Source of the DNA: Burkholderia gladioli
GTDB lineage: Bacteria > Pseudomonadota > Gammaproteobacteria > Burkholderiales > Burkholderiaceae
Direction: 5' to 3'
DNA: 64,000 nucleotides
Assembly (NCBI RefSeq): GCF_000959725.1
Contig: NZ_CP009323.1
Coordinates: 1-64,000, forward strand
The notes beneath the pieces were generated by a model. The model saw only the letters and a list, made by a program, of their open reading frames with translations, was not told the DNA's origin and did not search any database. This document shows, piece by piece, positions 10,380-19,729 of the stretch. Both the position numbers and the translations under genes were made by a program. Positions within the stretch are counted from its first letter, which is position 1. The number at the start of each line of letters is the position of its first letter.

Positions 10380-12164
10380 TCAACGACCGTGGTCGAGCGG
10401 CAGACCTCCCGGATCGATACAGATCGCTTCGTGCCGATCCTTGCCGGATTCCGGCTCCGGGAAATCCAGCGTACGATCATGAAAGGCCAACAGTTCTTTT
10501 CTATGCGCGACGCTGACAATCGTCGATCGCGGCAAATGCTCCACCAGCACTTGATAAAGTTCTTTCTCGCTCTGTGCGTCGAGTGCCGACGTGCATTCGT
10601 CGAGGAAAATAGTCGAGGGCTGCGCAAGCAGGACACGCGCGAACGCGATCCGCTGCTGTTCGCCGCCGGAAAGTCTGCTGCTCCACTGGTCCTCCTCATG
10701 AAGCGCATGCGCATAGCGCGCGAGCCCACACCGGCGCAGAACGTCTTCACATTCGCTATCGGAGAATGACGACATGGTCTGCGGGTATGTCATCGCGGCC
10801 TTCAGTGCGCCTGTCGGCAGATAACCACGCTGTGGGACGAAAAACGTTCCAGCGGCACCGCAGGTTATCCGGCCCGATCCATATGGCCACAATCCCGCGA
10901 GCGCCCGCAGCAACGTGCTCTTTCCGCAACCGGAGCGACCGCTTACGAGGCAGCGTTGGCCGGGAGCCAGTGTGAACTCGGGAACCCGTGCAAGGACTTC
11001 GGACGTCTCACTCCGCAATACCAGGTCGTGAGCGGCGACCGCTCCGTCTGCGCCGTGAGTCAATGCAATACCCGTTTGCGGCAGGTTTTCGCTGACGAAC
11101 AGAAACTCGCGCAGACGATTCGCTTCCGCCCGCCATGACGTAAAGCCCGGATACACCTGCGGGAAAAACGACAGCGCGCTGGTGACTGCCTGAAACGCAC
11201 CGTTCGATCGCATCAGACTCCCAAGCGTCATACCGCCTGCGAACAATTGCGGCAACACCAGCAGGGTCGGGATAACCGAACCGACCTGTCCCACGATATT
11301 CGTGAACAGCGACAGTCGGGTGTTCACCCACAGCGTCGCGTACAGGTTCGCGACGACCGACCTGAACGCATCGGACATTCGTCGTCTTTCCTGCGTCTGC
11401 CCCTGGAAGAATGCAATCTGCTCCGCGAACTCGCGAATGCGGACCATCATCACGCGAAAATCGCCTTCCACGCGCTGCTGTTTCGCGTTGAGCGTAATCA
11501 GCCTGCGGCCCAGCAAATGTGTGGCCGACAAGATCACGCCTTGATACAGGAACGCAGCAAAGACCAGATACCCGTGGAACGTGTACTGCGTCGACCCAAC
11601 GGGAACCGTCACCGGTCCGCCGAGTTGCCACAACACGATGCTGAACGACACCACGCTCACCGGTACATGGAGAAGGCCGAGAACGAGATTCAACGTATCG
11701 TTCACGAACAGCTTCACGTCTTCTGCAATCCGTTGATCGACGTTTTCCAGTTGCCGGTCCCGTTCGATTCCGTAGTAGGTATTGTTCGTGAGCCACTGTT
11801 CGCCGAGCCATGCGGTCAGCCATCGTCGCCAGCGGATCTCCACGATTCCCTGCAGGAACACAGCGCTCATCGTGATCGCGGCACTGATCATCGCAATCAA
11901 CAGGAACGAGGTAAGCAATTGCGGCAGCAGCTTGAATTTCGATGCGCCGATCGCATCGTAAAAGCGCCCCGTCCAACTGTTGTTCCACAACATGAAGTAA
12001 GTGCCGATCCACCCGGCGCCCAGCACGTAGGCGAGCATGATCAGCGAAATCAGCCCGTCTCCCGTTTTCCAGTACGGCAGAATGATTCGCCACACTGACG
12101 GAAACGCCCGTTGTGCATCCCGGTCTTCTGCGCGATCCTTCGGGAACGCCCGGCTGACATTCAT
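10380..12164 (-). CDS. ABC exporter, SbmA/YddA-like fused permease-ATPase
   Basis: Half-transporter of 594 aa. The N-terminal membrane domain (about residues 25-330) is of the ABC_membrane_2/SbmA-BacA type, with the FTNIVGQVGSVIP region. The ATPase follows with Walker A GRSGCGKST, signature LSGGEQQRIAFARVLL and Walker B FLDECTSALD. Relatives move peptides, vitamin B12 or acyl compounds. The ATG at 12164 overlaps the exbD stop in an ATGA, so it is translationally coupled to the TonB energising genes. This suggests a role in handling the same ligand, perhaps siderophore recycling or export; that is inference. Confidence 0.85.
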   Translation of the reverse strand: MNVSRAFPKDRAEDRDAQRAFPSVWRIILPYWKTGDGLISLIMLAYVLGAGWIGTYFMLWNNSWTGRFYDAIGASKFKLLPQLLTSFLLIAMISAAITMSAVFLQGIVEIRWRRWLTAWLGEQWLTNNTYYGIERDRQLENVDQRIAEDVKLFVNDTLNLVLGLLHVPVSVVSFSIVLWQLGGPVTVPVGSTQYTFHGYLVFAAFLYQGVILSATHLLGRRLITLNAKQQRVEGDFRVMMVRIREFAEQIAFFQGQTQERRRMSDAFRSVVANLYATLWVNTRLSLFTNIVGQVGSVIPTLLVLPQLFAGGMTLGSLMRSNGAFQAVTSALSFFPQVYPGFTSWRAEANRLREFLFVSENLPQTGIALTHGADGAVAAHDLVLRSETSEVLARVPEFTLAPGQRCLVSGRSGCGKSTLLRALAGLWPYGSGRITCGAAGTFFVPQRGYLPTGALKAAMTYPQTMSSFSDSECEDVLRRCGLARYAHALHEEDQWSSRLSGGEQQRIAFARVLLAQPSTIFLDECTSALDAQSEKELYQVLVEHLPRSTIVSVAHRKELLAFHDRTLDFPEPESGKDRHEAICIDPGGLPLDHGR

Positions 12165-12580
12165 TGGTGCCCCTCCGGTCGCGCCATCACGAAGTTGATC
12201 TTGTTCAGGCCGCCGCCTTGCAGATCGGCCAGAATCGCGGCGACCTTGCCGTACTCGACGTGCTGATCGGCGTTGATATTCACCGCCGGCGGTTCGCTCC
12301 GGGTCGCCACCTCCGCGACCCGTTGCTTCAACGTCGATTCGTCGACAGGCTCCTTGTTCCACAGCACGGTCTTGTCGGCCATCACCGAAAGATCGATGTC
12401 GGCCGTTTTCGACACGGCAGGCTGCGCAGCGGCCTGCGGCAGATCGACCTTCACGGCCTTGTTGATGACAGGAAGCGTGACCAGAAAAATAATAAGCAGC
12501 ACCAGCATCACGTCGATCAGCGGCGTCATGTTGATGTCGTTGATCACGCCTTCGTCGTGACTATCCGAAACGATTGACAT
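12161..12580 (-). CDS. exbD: ExbD biopolymer transport protein
   Basis: Inner-membrane protein of 139 aa that works with ExbB to drive TonB by proton motive force. It has one N-terminal membrane segment (LIDVMLVLLIIFLVTLPVI, about residues 20-40) with the essential aspartate just inside it (PLID), followed by a periplasmic domain ending in GGLNKINFVMAR. It starts 11 bases after exbB and its stop overlaps the ABC exporter start. Confidence 0.92.
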   Translation of the reverse strand: MSIVSDSHDEGVINDINMTPLIDVMLVLLIIFLVTLPVINKAVKVDLPQAAAQPAVSKTADIDLSVMADKTVLWNKEPVDESTLKQRVAEVATRSEPPAVNINADQHVEYGKVAAILADLQGGGLNKINFVMARPEGHQ

Positions 12581-12591
12581 GGCGGCTCCCG

Positions 12592-13332
12592 TCAGGCGGC
12601 CACGTTCACGCTCGCGCGCTTCGCGGGTGTTGTTGCTTCCACGGCCTGTCGCGCTTCGGTGCGAGCCTTTGCACCCGTCACGAAATAGACGTGCAGTTCA
12701 TGCGTAAAGCGGTTCAGACGATGACTGACCCGCTTGTTGCCGCGATTGACGTAGTTGAAGCCGAGTACCGCGGGAATCGCGACGAACAGGCCGATTGCCG
12801 TCATGATCAGCGACTCGCCGACCGGACCGGCAACGTGATCGAGGCTCGCCTGCCCGGACATGCCGATCGCCATCAGCGCGTGATAGATGCCCCAGACGGT
12901 GCCGAACAGACCCACGAACGGTGCCGTGCTGCCAATCGAACCGAGCACGGCGAGGCCGTTCTGCATTCGTGCGACTTCGTCGTCGAAGGCGTTGCGCAGT
13001 CCGCGCGCCACCCAATCGCTGACGCTCAGCGTGCCTTGCATCGACGGATCGTTGCCCGCGTGTTGCTCGCTGGCTTCGCGGCCTGCGAGCGCGAGCGCGC
13101 GGTAGGGATCGTCGCCGTCGCTGCCCAGCGCGTCGATCCCTTCGCCGATCGATTGTGTCGACCAGAAGCGCGTTTGTGCGCGCTTGCCCATCGATTCGAG
13201 ACGTCGATTCGCCCACCCCTTCGTCAGAATCACGAACCAGGACACGATCGACATGCCAACGAGAAAAACGAAAATGAATTGGGTGACGAGATCACCCTGC
13301 TGCCATACATTGGCGATGCCATACTGTTCCAT
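12592..13332 (-). CDS. exbB: ExbB MotA/TolQ/ExbB proton channel protein
   Basis: Inner-membrane component of the TonB motor, 246 aa, with three membrane segments. The first is at about residues 17-38 and the other two at about 135-205. The family core GSTAPFVGLFGTVWGIYHA and the last segment with GESLIMTAIGLFVAIPAV are intact. It follows tonB by 23 bases and precedes exbD by 11. The order receptor-tonB-exbB-exbD is typical of dedicated TonB systems in this bacterial group. Confidence 0.93.
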   Translation of the reverse strand: MEQYGIANVWQQGDLVTQFIFVFLVGMSIVSWFVILTKGWANRRLESMGKRAQTRFWSTQSIGEGIDALGSDGDDPYRALALAGREASEQHAGNDPSMQGTLSVSDWVARGLRNAFDDEVARMQNGLAVLGSIGSTAPFVGLFGTVWGIYHALMAIGMSGQASLDHVAGPVGESLIMTAIGLFVAIPAVLGFNYVNRGNKRVSHRLNRFTHELHVYFVTGAKARTEARQAVEATTPAKRASVNVAA

Positions 13333-13355
13333 GTGTTACTCCGGTTAGAGCAAAA

Positions 13356-14168
13356 TCAATCGTTCAGGTTGAATGCAATCGGTTGGGTCGCCTGCACTGC
13401 ACGGGGAATGCCGGCTGTCTGGTAAGGATGGCAACGGCCCGCACGGATGGCGGCAACAGCGGCCGCGTCGAGCATCGGCGACCCGCTGCTTCTGACCACC
13501 TGCGCGGCACTCACCGCGCCCGTCGTGTCGATCGTCAATCCGACCACGACCGTGCCCTCCTGCTGGAGGCGCCGCGCCTTTGCCGGATAGTCCGGCGACG
13601 GGATCTGGCAACCGAGCTGCTGCAATTCGCCCGCGCTGATCGGCTTCGGTGACGCGAGCAGATCAGGCGCCTGCGCCTGGCTCGGCGCGGCAGCAGGTGG
13701 TGCGGGTTGTGCGGCCGGCGGTGCTGCTGGTGTCGGCTGCACGGCCGCGTCCGGCCTGGCCTGCTGTGTCTGCTCCGAATCGACCGCTCGCGACGAAGGC
13801 GCGTGAGACGCCAGTACGGGCGCCCGTTTCGGCTTTGCTGGCTTCACGGCTTCTGTTGGCGTGGGCTTCGGCGGTTGCGGCTTCGGCGGCTGCTTCAGCT
13901 CGGGCTGCGGCTGAACCTGCGGCGCCGGCGGTTGCGGAGCCGGTGCGGCCACAAGCCGGGCCTCTACCGATCGCACACCGCTGCGGCCCGCTTCGAGCCG
14001 CAGCGACACCGCACTCTGATGCACCGCGACGTACAGCCCCAGCGCATGAGCCAGCACCACGGCCACTGCAATCGCGTGACGGCGAACCCGGACGACCTGC
14101 ACCGGTTCCGCGTTGCGAGTTGGCGGTGGCACAACAGACCGCTGCACGGTGAGCGGGTTAGAAATCAT
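13356..14168 (-). CDS. tonB: TonB energy transducer
   Basis: Periplasm-spanning TonB, 270 aa. It has an N-terminal membrane anchor (about residues 27-46, HAIAVAVVLAHALGLYVAV), a long proline-rich spacer (about 95-180) and the C-terminal TonB domain (DYPAKARRLQQEGTVVVGLTI through SSGSPMLDAAAV). The ATG lies inside the last codons of the receptor gene (11-base overlap), so the two are translationally coupled. A TonB tied to one receptor suggests it is dedicated to that receptor. Confidence 0.92.
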   Translation of the reverse strand: MISNPLTVQRSVVPPPTRNAEPVQVVRVRRHAIAVAVVLAHALGLYVAVHQSAVSLRLEAGRSGVRSVEARLVAAPAPQPPAPQVQPQPELKQPPKPQPPKPTPTEAVKPAKPKRAPVLASHAPSSRAVDSEQTQQARPDAAVQPTPAAPPAAQPAPPAAAPSQAQAPDLLASPKPISAGELQQLGCQIPSPDYPAKARRLQQEGTVVVGLTIDTTGAVSAAQVVRSSGSPMLDAAAVAAIRAGRCHPYQTAGIPRAVQATQPIAFNLND

Positions 14169-16539
14169 AGGTTCCGGTCAGGATGATGGTCCGCCCGGGT
14201 CCCATCGGAATGAACGAGGCGGTCGAGCTGGTCGTATAAAGATTGCGGTTGAAAATGTTCTTCACCGACAGATTCAGACCGTAGGCTTTCTTCCGGTAGA
14301 ACAAACCGACATCGGTTTCGAGCTGACTCGGCAGGCGATACTGGTTGGTGCTGTCCACATACTGGCTGCCATTGAAGAAGAAACCGAGCCCGACGCCGAA
14401 GCCTTGCAGTGACGGCATCGTGAAGTTGTACGTCGCCCAGAAACTGGCGGAGTTCTTTGGCAGGTTCACGGCTGTGGTCACCGTGGAAGGCTGCCGGAAG
14501 TTGTTATAGGTGTAGTTGGCCACCACGTTGACATTCGGCAGCGGCTGTCCTGCGATGTCCACTTCGAAGCCGCGGCTGACCGCACCGCCCGTGGAAAGGT
14601 AATAACCCGGATGTTCGGGATCGCTGATGTTGTAGTTGCTATATGAGATCCGGTAGGCCGCAGTCGTGATCGACAGCTTATCGTCCAGAAAATCGAATTT
14701 CGCGCCAACTTCCACCTGCTGGCTGATCTGGGGCGGCAGCAATCCGCCGCCGTATTTGGTCGCCGTGGCCGGCAAGTAGGCGCGGTTGTAGTTCGCATAG
14801 ACAGCGACGTCGGACGTCAATCGATACAGAATGCCGAGGCTCGGGCTATAGGCCGACTGAGTATTGCCCGGTGTTCCGGTCTCGATAAACGTGTCTCTGC
14901 GAATCGATGCCAGTACATTCAGGTTGCGGAACGACGCCTGCTCCTGCACGTAGTATGAGTTCTGCTTGTAGCCGAGTCCGTAAGACGGCAACATTGCGCC
15001 GTCAGAAGCACTGTCGAATGCGGGCAGATTGAATACGTTTGCCTGCACCATCCGGCCGGAATTGCTGCCATCGGCCTGGTTGTAGTGGGTCGCTGAATAG
15101 TCCCAGCCCGCAACGACCGTATTCTTCAACTCACCCAGATTGAACTTGACCCGCAAGTAGTTCGACAGACTCAGCGAGTAGTAGTACTGCAGCGAGTTGT
15201 CCGCCATGAACAGCGCCGTATTGTCGGCGGCGATCGGCGTGAGCGGCGCCCATCCCTGCAGCAGCTGGCGCGACTTGTTGTACGACGTGTTGCTGACCCA
15301 CGTGATGTTGTTCGTCAGCTTCTGCTCCGCTTTCACATACACGTTGTCGGACTGCAGGCTGAAGTGATCCGACGCCGCGCCCAGCGGATGATTCCAGTAA
15401 TCGCGGTAAAAGTCGCCGGATTCGTATCCCATCGTGAATTGCGGGAACGGCTGGCGCGTCACCGTGCGTTCGTAACCGACCGTGATGTCGGTATTGCGAT
15501 CTTTCCATTCGATGGTCGGCGCGATATACAGGTTGCGCTTTCCGTCGTATCCCATGGGTGATTCTCCAGAGCGCTCGCCGGACACGATGAAACGGTATCG
15601 CAGCTTCTGATCCGATGTGATCGCGCCGGTGGAGTCGAACGCGAGTTGCATATCGCCGTAGCTGCCGTAACCAACCTGGATTTCGTGGAACGGATCGGCT
15701 TGCGGCGCCTTCTTGACGAGGTTGATCACACCGCCCGGAGGACTGCTGCCATTGACGATCGCCGACGGCCCTTTCAGTACTTCGACGCTGGCGATCGCAA
15801 TGCTCGGCGTCAAACCTGCGAAGGAGCTTTGCACCGGAGAGCCGTCCGAGGTAATCCCGGTACTGCCAAAACTGTTTCCAGTGAAACCGCGCACCGCAAA
15901 GGTCGGCGTGCCGAACGGTCCCTGTTTGACGACCACACCCGACACATTGCGCAGAATGTCCGTGAGACTTTGCGCATTCTGGCTCTGGATCGCCGCCGCA
16001 TTGACGACCGTCACCGATTTCGGCGTATCAGAAAGCGGCACGTCCGATCGTGTGAGCGTGGTCGAGCTTTCGGTCACGAAGCCGGTGCCATTGGAATCGC
16101 GGTTCGCAGCAACGCTGATCAGCGGGAGCGTGGCGTCAGCAGATGCTGCTGCAGTGGATGCCGACGCCGTGGAGTTTGGGCTTGCCGATACCGTGGCTTT
16201 TGCCTTCGTGATCGTCAGATTGCCGCCCGGAGTCGAGCTAAGTTCGAGATCGGTACCCTTGAGTGCCTCGCGAATCGCACCTTCCGCGGAATAGCTGCCC
16301 TCGACCGGCGCCGATTGCAGCGACTGCACGAGCGACGCGTCGTAACTCAAGCGGACGTTGGCTGTCTGCGCAATTTGGACGAGCGTACGGTCCAGCGGTC
16401 CGCGTGCGAGGTGATACGTGTGTTCCGCAGCCTGCTGCGCGTGGGCCGACGCCGCGATAAACAACTGCGAGACCGCAACAGCAATAGCTACCCCGGCTAC
16501 GTTGCTGCGAATGCTTCGAGTACCAATCTTGATGTTCAC
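14158..16539 (-). CDS. TonB-dependent siderophore receptor with STN signalling domain
   Basis: Outer-membrane receptor, 793 aa, with a signal peptide (about residues 1-34, ending AHAQQ). The STN domain (about 45-110, GPLDRTLVQIAQTANVRLSYD) talks to a FecR-type anti-sigma factor. The plug domain follows (about 150-260, LTDILRNVSGVVVKQGPFG), then a beta barrel ending in GTYDF with the required C-terminal aromatic residue. It is of the ferric siderophore type (FecA/FhuE/FpvA-like); the exact ligand is unknown. It heads the operon with tonB, exbB, exbD and the ABC exporter. Regulation through the nearby FecI/FecR pair is likely. Confidence 0.92.
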   Translation of the reverse strand: MNIKIGTRSIRSNVAGVAIAVAVSQLFIAASAHAQQAAEHTYHLARGPLDRTLVQIAQTANVRLSYDASLVQSLQSAPVEGSYSAEGAIREALKGTDLELSSTPGGNLTITKAKATVSASPNSTASASTAAASADATLPLISVAANRDSNGTGFVTESSTTLTRSDVPLSDTPKSVTVVNAAAIQSQNAQSLTDILRNVSGVVVKQGPFGTPTFAVRGFTGNSFGSTGITSDGSPVQSSFAGLTPSIAIASVEVLKGPSAIVNGSSPPGGVINLVKKAPQADPFHEIQVGYGSYGDMQLAFDSTGAITSDQKLRYRFIVSGERSGESPMGYDGKRNLYIAPTIEWKDRNTDITVGYERTVTRQPFPQFTMGYESGDFYRDYWNHPLGAASDHFSLQSDNVYVKAEQKLTNNITWVSNTSYNKSRQLLQGWAPLTPIAADNTALFMADNSLQYYYSLSLSNYLRVKFNLGELKNTVVAGWDYSATHYNQADGSNSGRMVQANVFNLPAFDSASDGAMLPSYGLGYKQNSYYVQEQASFRNLNVLASIRRDTFIETGTPGNTQSAYSPSLGILYRLTSDVAVYANYNRAYLPATATKYGGGLLPPQISQQVEVGAKFDFLDDKLSITTAAYRISYSNYNISDPEHPGYYLSTGGAVSRGFEVDIAGQPLPNVNVVANYTYNNFRQPSTVTTAVNLPKNSASFWATYNFTMPSLQGFGVGLGFFFNGSQYVDSTNQYRLPSQLETDVGLFYRKKAYGLNLSVKNIFNRNLYTTSSTASFIPMGPGRTIILTGTYDF

Positions 16540-16896
16540 TTTGATTCCCTTGCCCTTGTCGAGTGTATTGCGTTGCCGATTTTCGTAATTAGTTGTGCTA
16601 CTACACGATCCCAGTCTTCATCTGTTTGTCGCGATTGCCGTCTAGACTTGTCTTTCGCAATGGGCTTCGGGTTTTACGCGGCGCTGTATTCCGCAATGCT
16701 TTCCGCGTCTTTCGCGTCCACACCCGCACCGCACGCCACCGCTTGTTACTCACCGTTCATGAAACAAAGTCTATCGATCAGAGCCAGAAATGATTTTCTG
16801 AAAAAATTCGCATTTCTGGCGATTCCTGGAATTTGATTTCACCGACACGCCCGTCTACCGGATTACGAGTTCACCGCCTCTTTCGGTGTCGCTGCG
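16540..16896. promoter_or_regulatory. Promoter region of the receptor operon
   Basis: This 357-base gap holds the upstream region of the receptor operon and the terminator region of the Lrp gene. It is more AT-rich than its surroundings (around 16.56-16.62 kb). An ECF-sigma promoter is expected here, but I could not pick the -35/-10 boxes with confidence. No gene is seen. Confidence 0.4.
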
Positions 16897-17382
16897 TTAC
16901 GACACATAGTCGAGCGGCAGCACCGTCGTGTGCTTGATCGTCTCCATCGAAAAGCTGGAGCTGACGTCGAAAATATCGACTTCGTTGATCAGGCGTTTGT
17001 AGACGCTGTCGTACGCCGAGATGTGCGGCACCACCACCTTGAGCATGTAGTCGATATGCCCGCTCATCCGGTACACCTCGACCACCTCTGGAATGCTTGC
17101 GACGACCGCGCAGAATCGCGCGAGCCACGCCGCCGTATGCTGCGAAGTCTTGATCTCGACGAGCACGGTGACGCCGACGTTCAGCTTCTGCGCGTCGAGC
17201 AGCACGACCCGGCGCGAGATCACGCCATCCTGTTCGAGCTTCTGGATACGGCGCCAGCATGGCGTCGTGGAGAGATTGACGCGGTCGGCAATGTCAGAAA
17301 CCGAAAGCGTGCTGTCCTGCTGTAAAACCGCGAGGATTGCCTTGTCGATATGGTCGACCACGTTTGCTCCGTTCGAAAGCAC
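16897..17382 (-). CDS. Lrp/AsnC family transcriptional regulator
   Basis: Regulator of 161 aa. The N-terminal helix-turn-helix (about residues 14-55) contains LSVSDIADRVNLSTTPCWRR, the classic Lrp signature. The C-terminal RAM ligand domain contains VYRMSGHIDYMLKVVVP. Members respond to amino acids. It lies between the receptor and fecR on the same strand, so it may regulate or be read with the iron locus, though it is probably an independent gene. There is a 140-base gap to fecR. Confidence 0.88.
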   Translation of the reverse strand: MLSNGANVVDHIDKAILAVLQQDSTLSVSDIADRVNLSTTPCWRRIQKLEQDGVISRRVVLLDAQKLNVGVTVLVEIKTSQHTAAWLARFCAVVASIPEVVEVYRMSGHIDYMLKVVVPHISAYDSVYKRLINEVDIFDVSSSFSMETIKHTTVLPLDYVS

Positions 17383-17522
17383 GATGAAGTCCGGGCGAAA
17401 ACACGCCTCTTATTGACCTTGTGCAACGAGCGAAGAAAAGTGACACCGGAAAACGAAAATTATCTTTGCCGGACAAGACCGGACACGACAGGGCGAAATA
17501 TTGGTGGGAATAGAACGCGACG

Positions 17523-18479
17523 TCAGGCCTCGGTCGCGACCGCCAGAACATTGCCGTAAATGGAGACGGACAGCCCGAGTCCTTCCGCCAGTTGCTGCAA
17601 CGCCGCATGGACGTCGTTCAGCGAAAAGACACCGCTGACCCTGCGTTCCAGCGCGATCTGCGGAAAGCTGATGTAGCCATGAAAATAACGTCCCAGCGTG
17701 GCGACGACGTCCGGCACGCCACGGTTGAGCACCACCAGCTTGCCTTCGGTCCACGAGAAGATATCGGCCGACGTCTCGGGCATTTGCACAACCCGCTGCG
17801 TGGTCATCGACCAGACCGTGCCGTCCGCGACACGCACACGGGCGCCTTGCCGCGCGGATAGAATCGCGTCGCCACCCTGAACGGCGACGACCGTATGCGC
17901 AGGCAGCACGTCGACACTGACGCGCGCCCCATTCGACACGACAAAGCCGTCGCGGCTCGTAATCGCCAGCGGCGTCGTTGCGGCATTGCCGCCGTTCGTC
18001 GCGATCTGGCCGGACGCGAGAAAGATATCGCCGGCAGCCCGGCCTTCGGTATAAACCCGTGCGCTCACGCCGAGCGTGACCGGCACGCCGCCATCTAACG
18101 CGAGACGTTCGGGCGCCTTCGCAGCATTGTGGAAATCGGAGTCGAGCGAGAACGAACTGACAAGGCGGCGGGTTCCGATGCCCGCCAGAACGAGTGTTGC
18201 CACCCCCGCGCCGGCTTTGATCAGCCGTCGCTTCGTTGGATTCGGCTGGTCGAGCGCGCGACGGATTGCGTTGCCCGACCCGCCCTGCAAACCCTGTAGC
18301 CTGCCGAGCTTGTCCTGCAGCCTGGCCCACGCTGCCTCGTTGGAACCGTCGGACCGGCGCCAGACCTCGAACTGCTCGCGCTCGGCCGCAGTCGCGTCGC
18401 CGCCGCGCAGCAGCGCCTCCCAACCGACGGCTTCTTTTGCGGCGCGATCCAAAGCTGGCGTGGCAGTCGGTGACGTCAT
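17523..18479 (-). CDS. fecR: FecR-like anti-sigma factor
   Basis: Anti-sigma/sigma-activating membrane protein, 318 aa. The cytoplasmic N-terminal domain (about residues 15-60) has the DUF4880 pattern (EAVGWEALLRGGDATAAERE and SNEAAWARLQ). One membrane segment lies near residue 95 (AGVATLVLAGIG). The periplasmic FecR domain follows and ends in an STN-like secretin module. It senses ligand-loaded receptor through the STN domain and releases the FecI-type sigma factor. The matching sigma gene (4800-5351) lies 12 kb away instead of adjacent. Confidence 0.9.
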   Translation of the reverse strand: MTSPTATPALDRAAKEAVGWEALLRGGDATAAEREQFEVWRRSDGSNEAAWARLQDKLGRLQGLQGGSGNAIRRALDQPNPTKRRLIKAGAGVATLVLAGIGTRRLVSSFSLDSDFHNAAKAPERLALDGGVPVTLGVSARVYTEGRAAGDIFLASGQIATNGGNAATTPLAITSRDGFVVSNGARVSVDVLPAHTVVAVQGGDAILSARQGARVRVADGTVWSMTTQRVVQMPETSADIFSWTEGKLVVLNRGVPDVVATLGRYFHGYISFPQIALERRVSGVFSLNDVHAALQQLAEGLGLSVSIYGNVLAVATEA

Positions 18480-18906
18480 GTTGTCGGAATTGATCGGATT
18501 GCGGCCGCAAACACAGCCAGCCGGAGTTCGCCGTTCACAAACTCTGTGCGGATTCTACCGATCCAAAATGAACTACGCATCCCGCGCCCGGACCGCGACA
18601 CGGCGATTCGCACCTGACCGCTAGTGAAGCGTTTCTGTTCTCCACGAATAGCAGATGGGCCGTGGCGAATCGAGTTCCGCGCGATAAGGGCCCCATTGTG
18701 CAATGGGCGCTTCGTCGCACTCCAGTGCGATCAGCAGTTCTTCCACCGCGGAAAGCGTGACCAGGATTCCCCCGCACGCGACCGCGAACGCAATGCCTGA
18801 TCGACTCGCTCAGCGACACGCACTCGGGCCGGGATATCAATCTGTACTTCATCTTCGTGCCTTTCTGGCTATTACGAACAAGACAGCCCTCAACGTTTAT
18901 CCGTTT
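18480..18906. other. Region with an unresolved broken reading frame
   Basis: No intact gene is seen. On the minus strand, around 18.63-18.80 kb, one frame reads like real protein (GILVTLSAVEELLIALECDE, ending WRTETLH at a stop near 18.62 kb). The matching upstream part (VQIDIPARVRVAERVDQALR) is in a different frame, so a frameshifted small gene is possible. I do not recognise it. Confidence 0.3.
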
Positions 18907-19716
18907 TTATCCGTTAACCAGCGCTTTCGCCACCATGCCGAACGACACGCAGACGAAAATGCACGCAAAGCCAATCTGAACGTGCCGCGACGACAGTCGT
19001 CGCGAGACGAGCCGGCCAGCCATCATGCCCAATGCCACCGTTGCACTGAAGCAGAGCGCGAATTGCACCGGGAATTCCGCGCCCTGCGCGACATTCACCG
19101 CCGCGCTGCCGGTCGCGACGAGTGCGATCACCATCAACGATGTGGCGACGACCTCGCGCATCGACACGTTGGTGATCTTCTTCAGAATCGGCACGATGAC
19201 AAAGCCACCGCCCACGCCGAACAGACCGGTCATCAATCCGCTCAACGCGCCGGTTGCAGCGATGGAAATGCCGACCAGCGGCGTCCACGCAAGGCGCCCC
19301 GTTTTCGGATTGACACGACAGAGTACCCACGAGAGGTGCAGGTCGTCATGAGCGGCAGATTTTTTTGCGGCGGCGATCAGCAGCCGCGCCGCAACGAACA
19401 GCATGATCACGCCAAACCCGATCAACATCGCGCGCTGCGGCACGATTCTGGCCGCCCGCACGCCGAGCGATGCAATGGGTGCACCGGCGAGCGTCATCAA
19501 TAGCGCGGCGCGATAGCGCACCATGCGCCGCAACCACGCTTCGAACGCGCCAATCGCCGCGCTCCCGGCAACGGCCACCAGCGCGACCGGCGCAGCCTGC
19601 TGGATCGACCAGCCCATGCCGAATACGAGCACCGGCACCGCGAGAATGCCGCCCCCGGCGCCGGTTACGCTGAGAATCGCGCCAACGAGTGCGCCAGGAG
19701 AGAGGGAGATAGGCAT
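18907..19716 (-). CDS. TauE/SafE family sulfite exporter-like permease
   Basis: TSUP-family membrane protein, 269 aa, with about eight hydrophobic segments and the family repeat seen twice (GAILSVTGAGGGILAVPVL near residue 12 and SGLMTGLFGVGGGFVIVPIL near 150). Members export or import sulfite, sulfoacetate or related sulfur anions. I chose the ATG at 19716 for the conserved start (MPISLSPGALVGAILSV); the frame opens 27 codons earlier inside the upstream gene fragment. It lies 13 bases after the stop of the DUF442 remnant and was once the last gene of a cysteine desulfurase-MBL-DUF442-permease sulfur operon, now split by the island. Confidence 0.88.
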   Translation of the reverse strand: MPISLSPGALVGAILSVTGAGGGILAVPVLVFGMGWSIQQAAPVALVAVAGSAAIGAFEAWLRRMVRYRAALLMTLAGAPIASLGVRAARIVPQRAMLIGFGVIMLFVAARLLIAAAKKSAAHDDLHLSWVLCRVNPKTGRLAWTPLVGISIAATGALSGLMTGLFGVGGGFVIVPILKKITNVSMREVVATSLMVIALVATGSAAVNVAQGAEFPVQFALCFSATVALGMMAGRLVSRRLSSRHVQIGFACIFVCVSFGMVAKALVNG

Positions 19717-19729
19717 GCCGTGTTCCACC

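Noticed and set aside
13649..14186. Long plus-strand frames opposite the tonB gene
   Set aside because: They are shadows of the proline-rich tonB spacer; their Arg/Ala-rich composition and lack of a start signal fit that.
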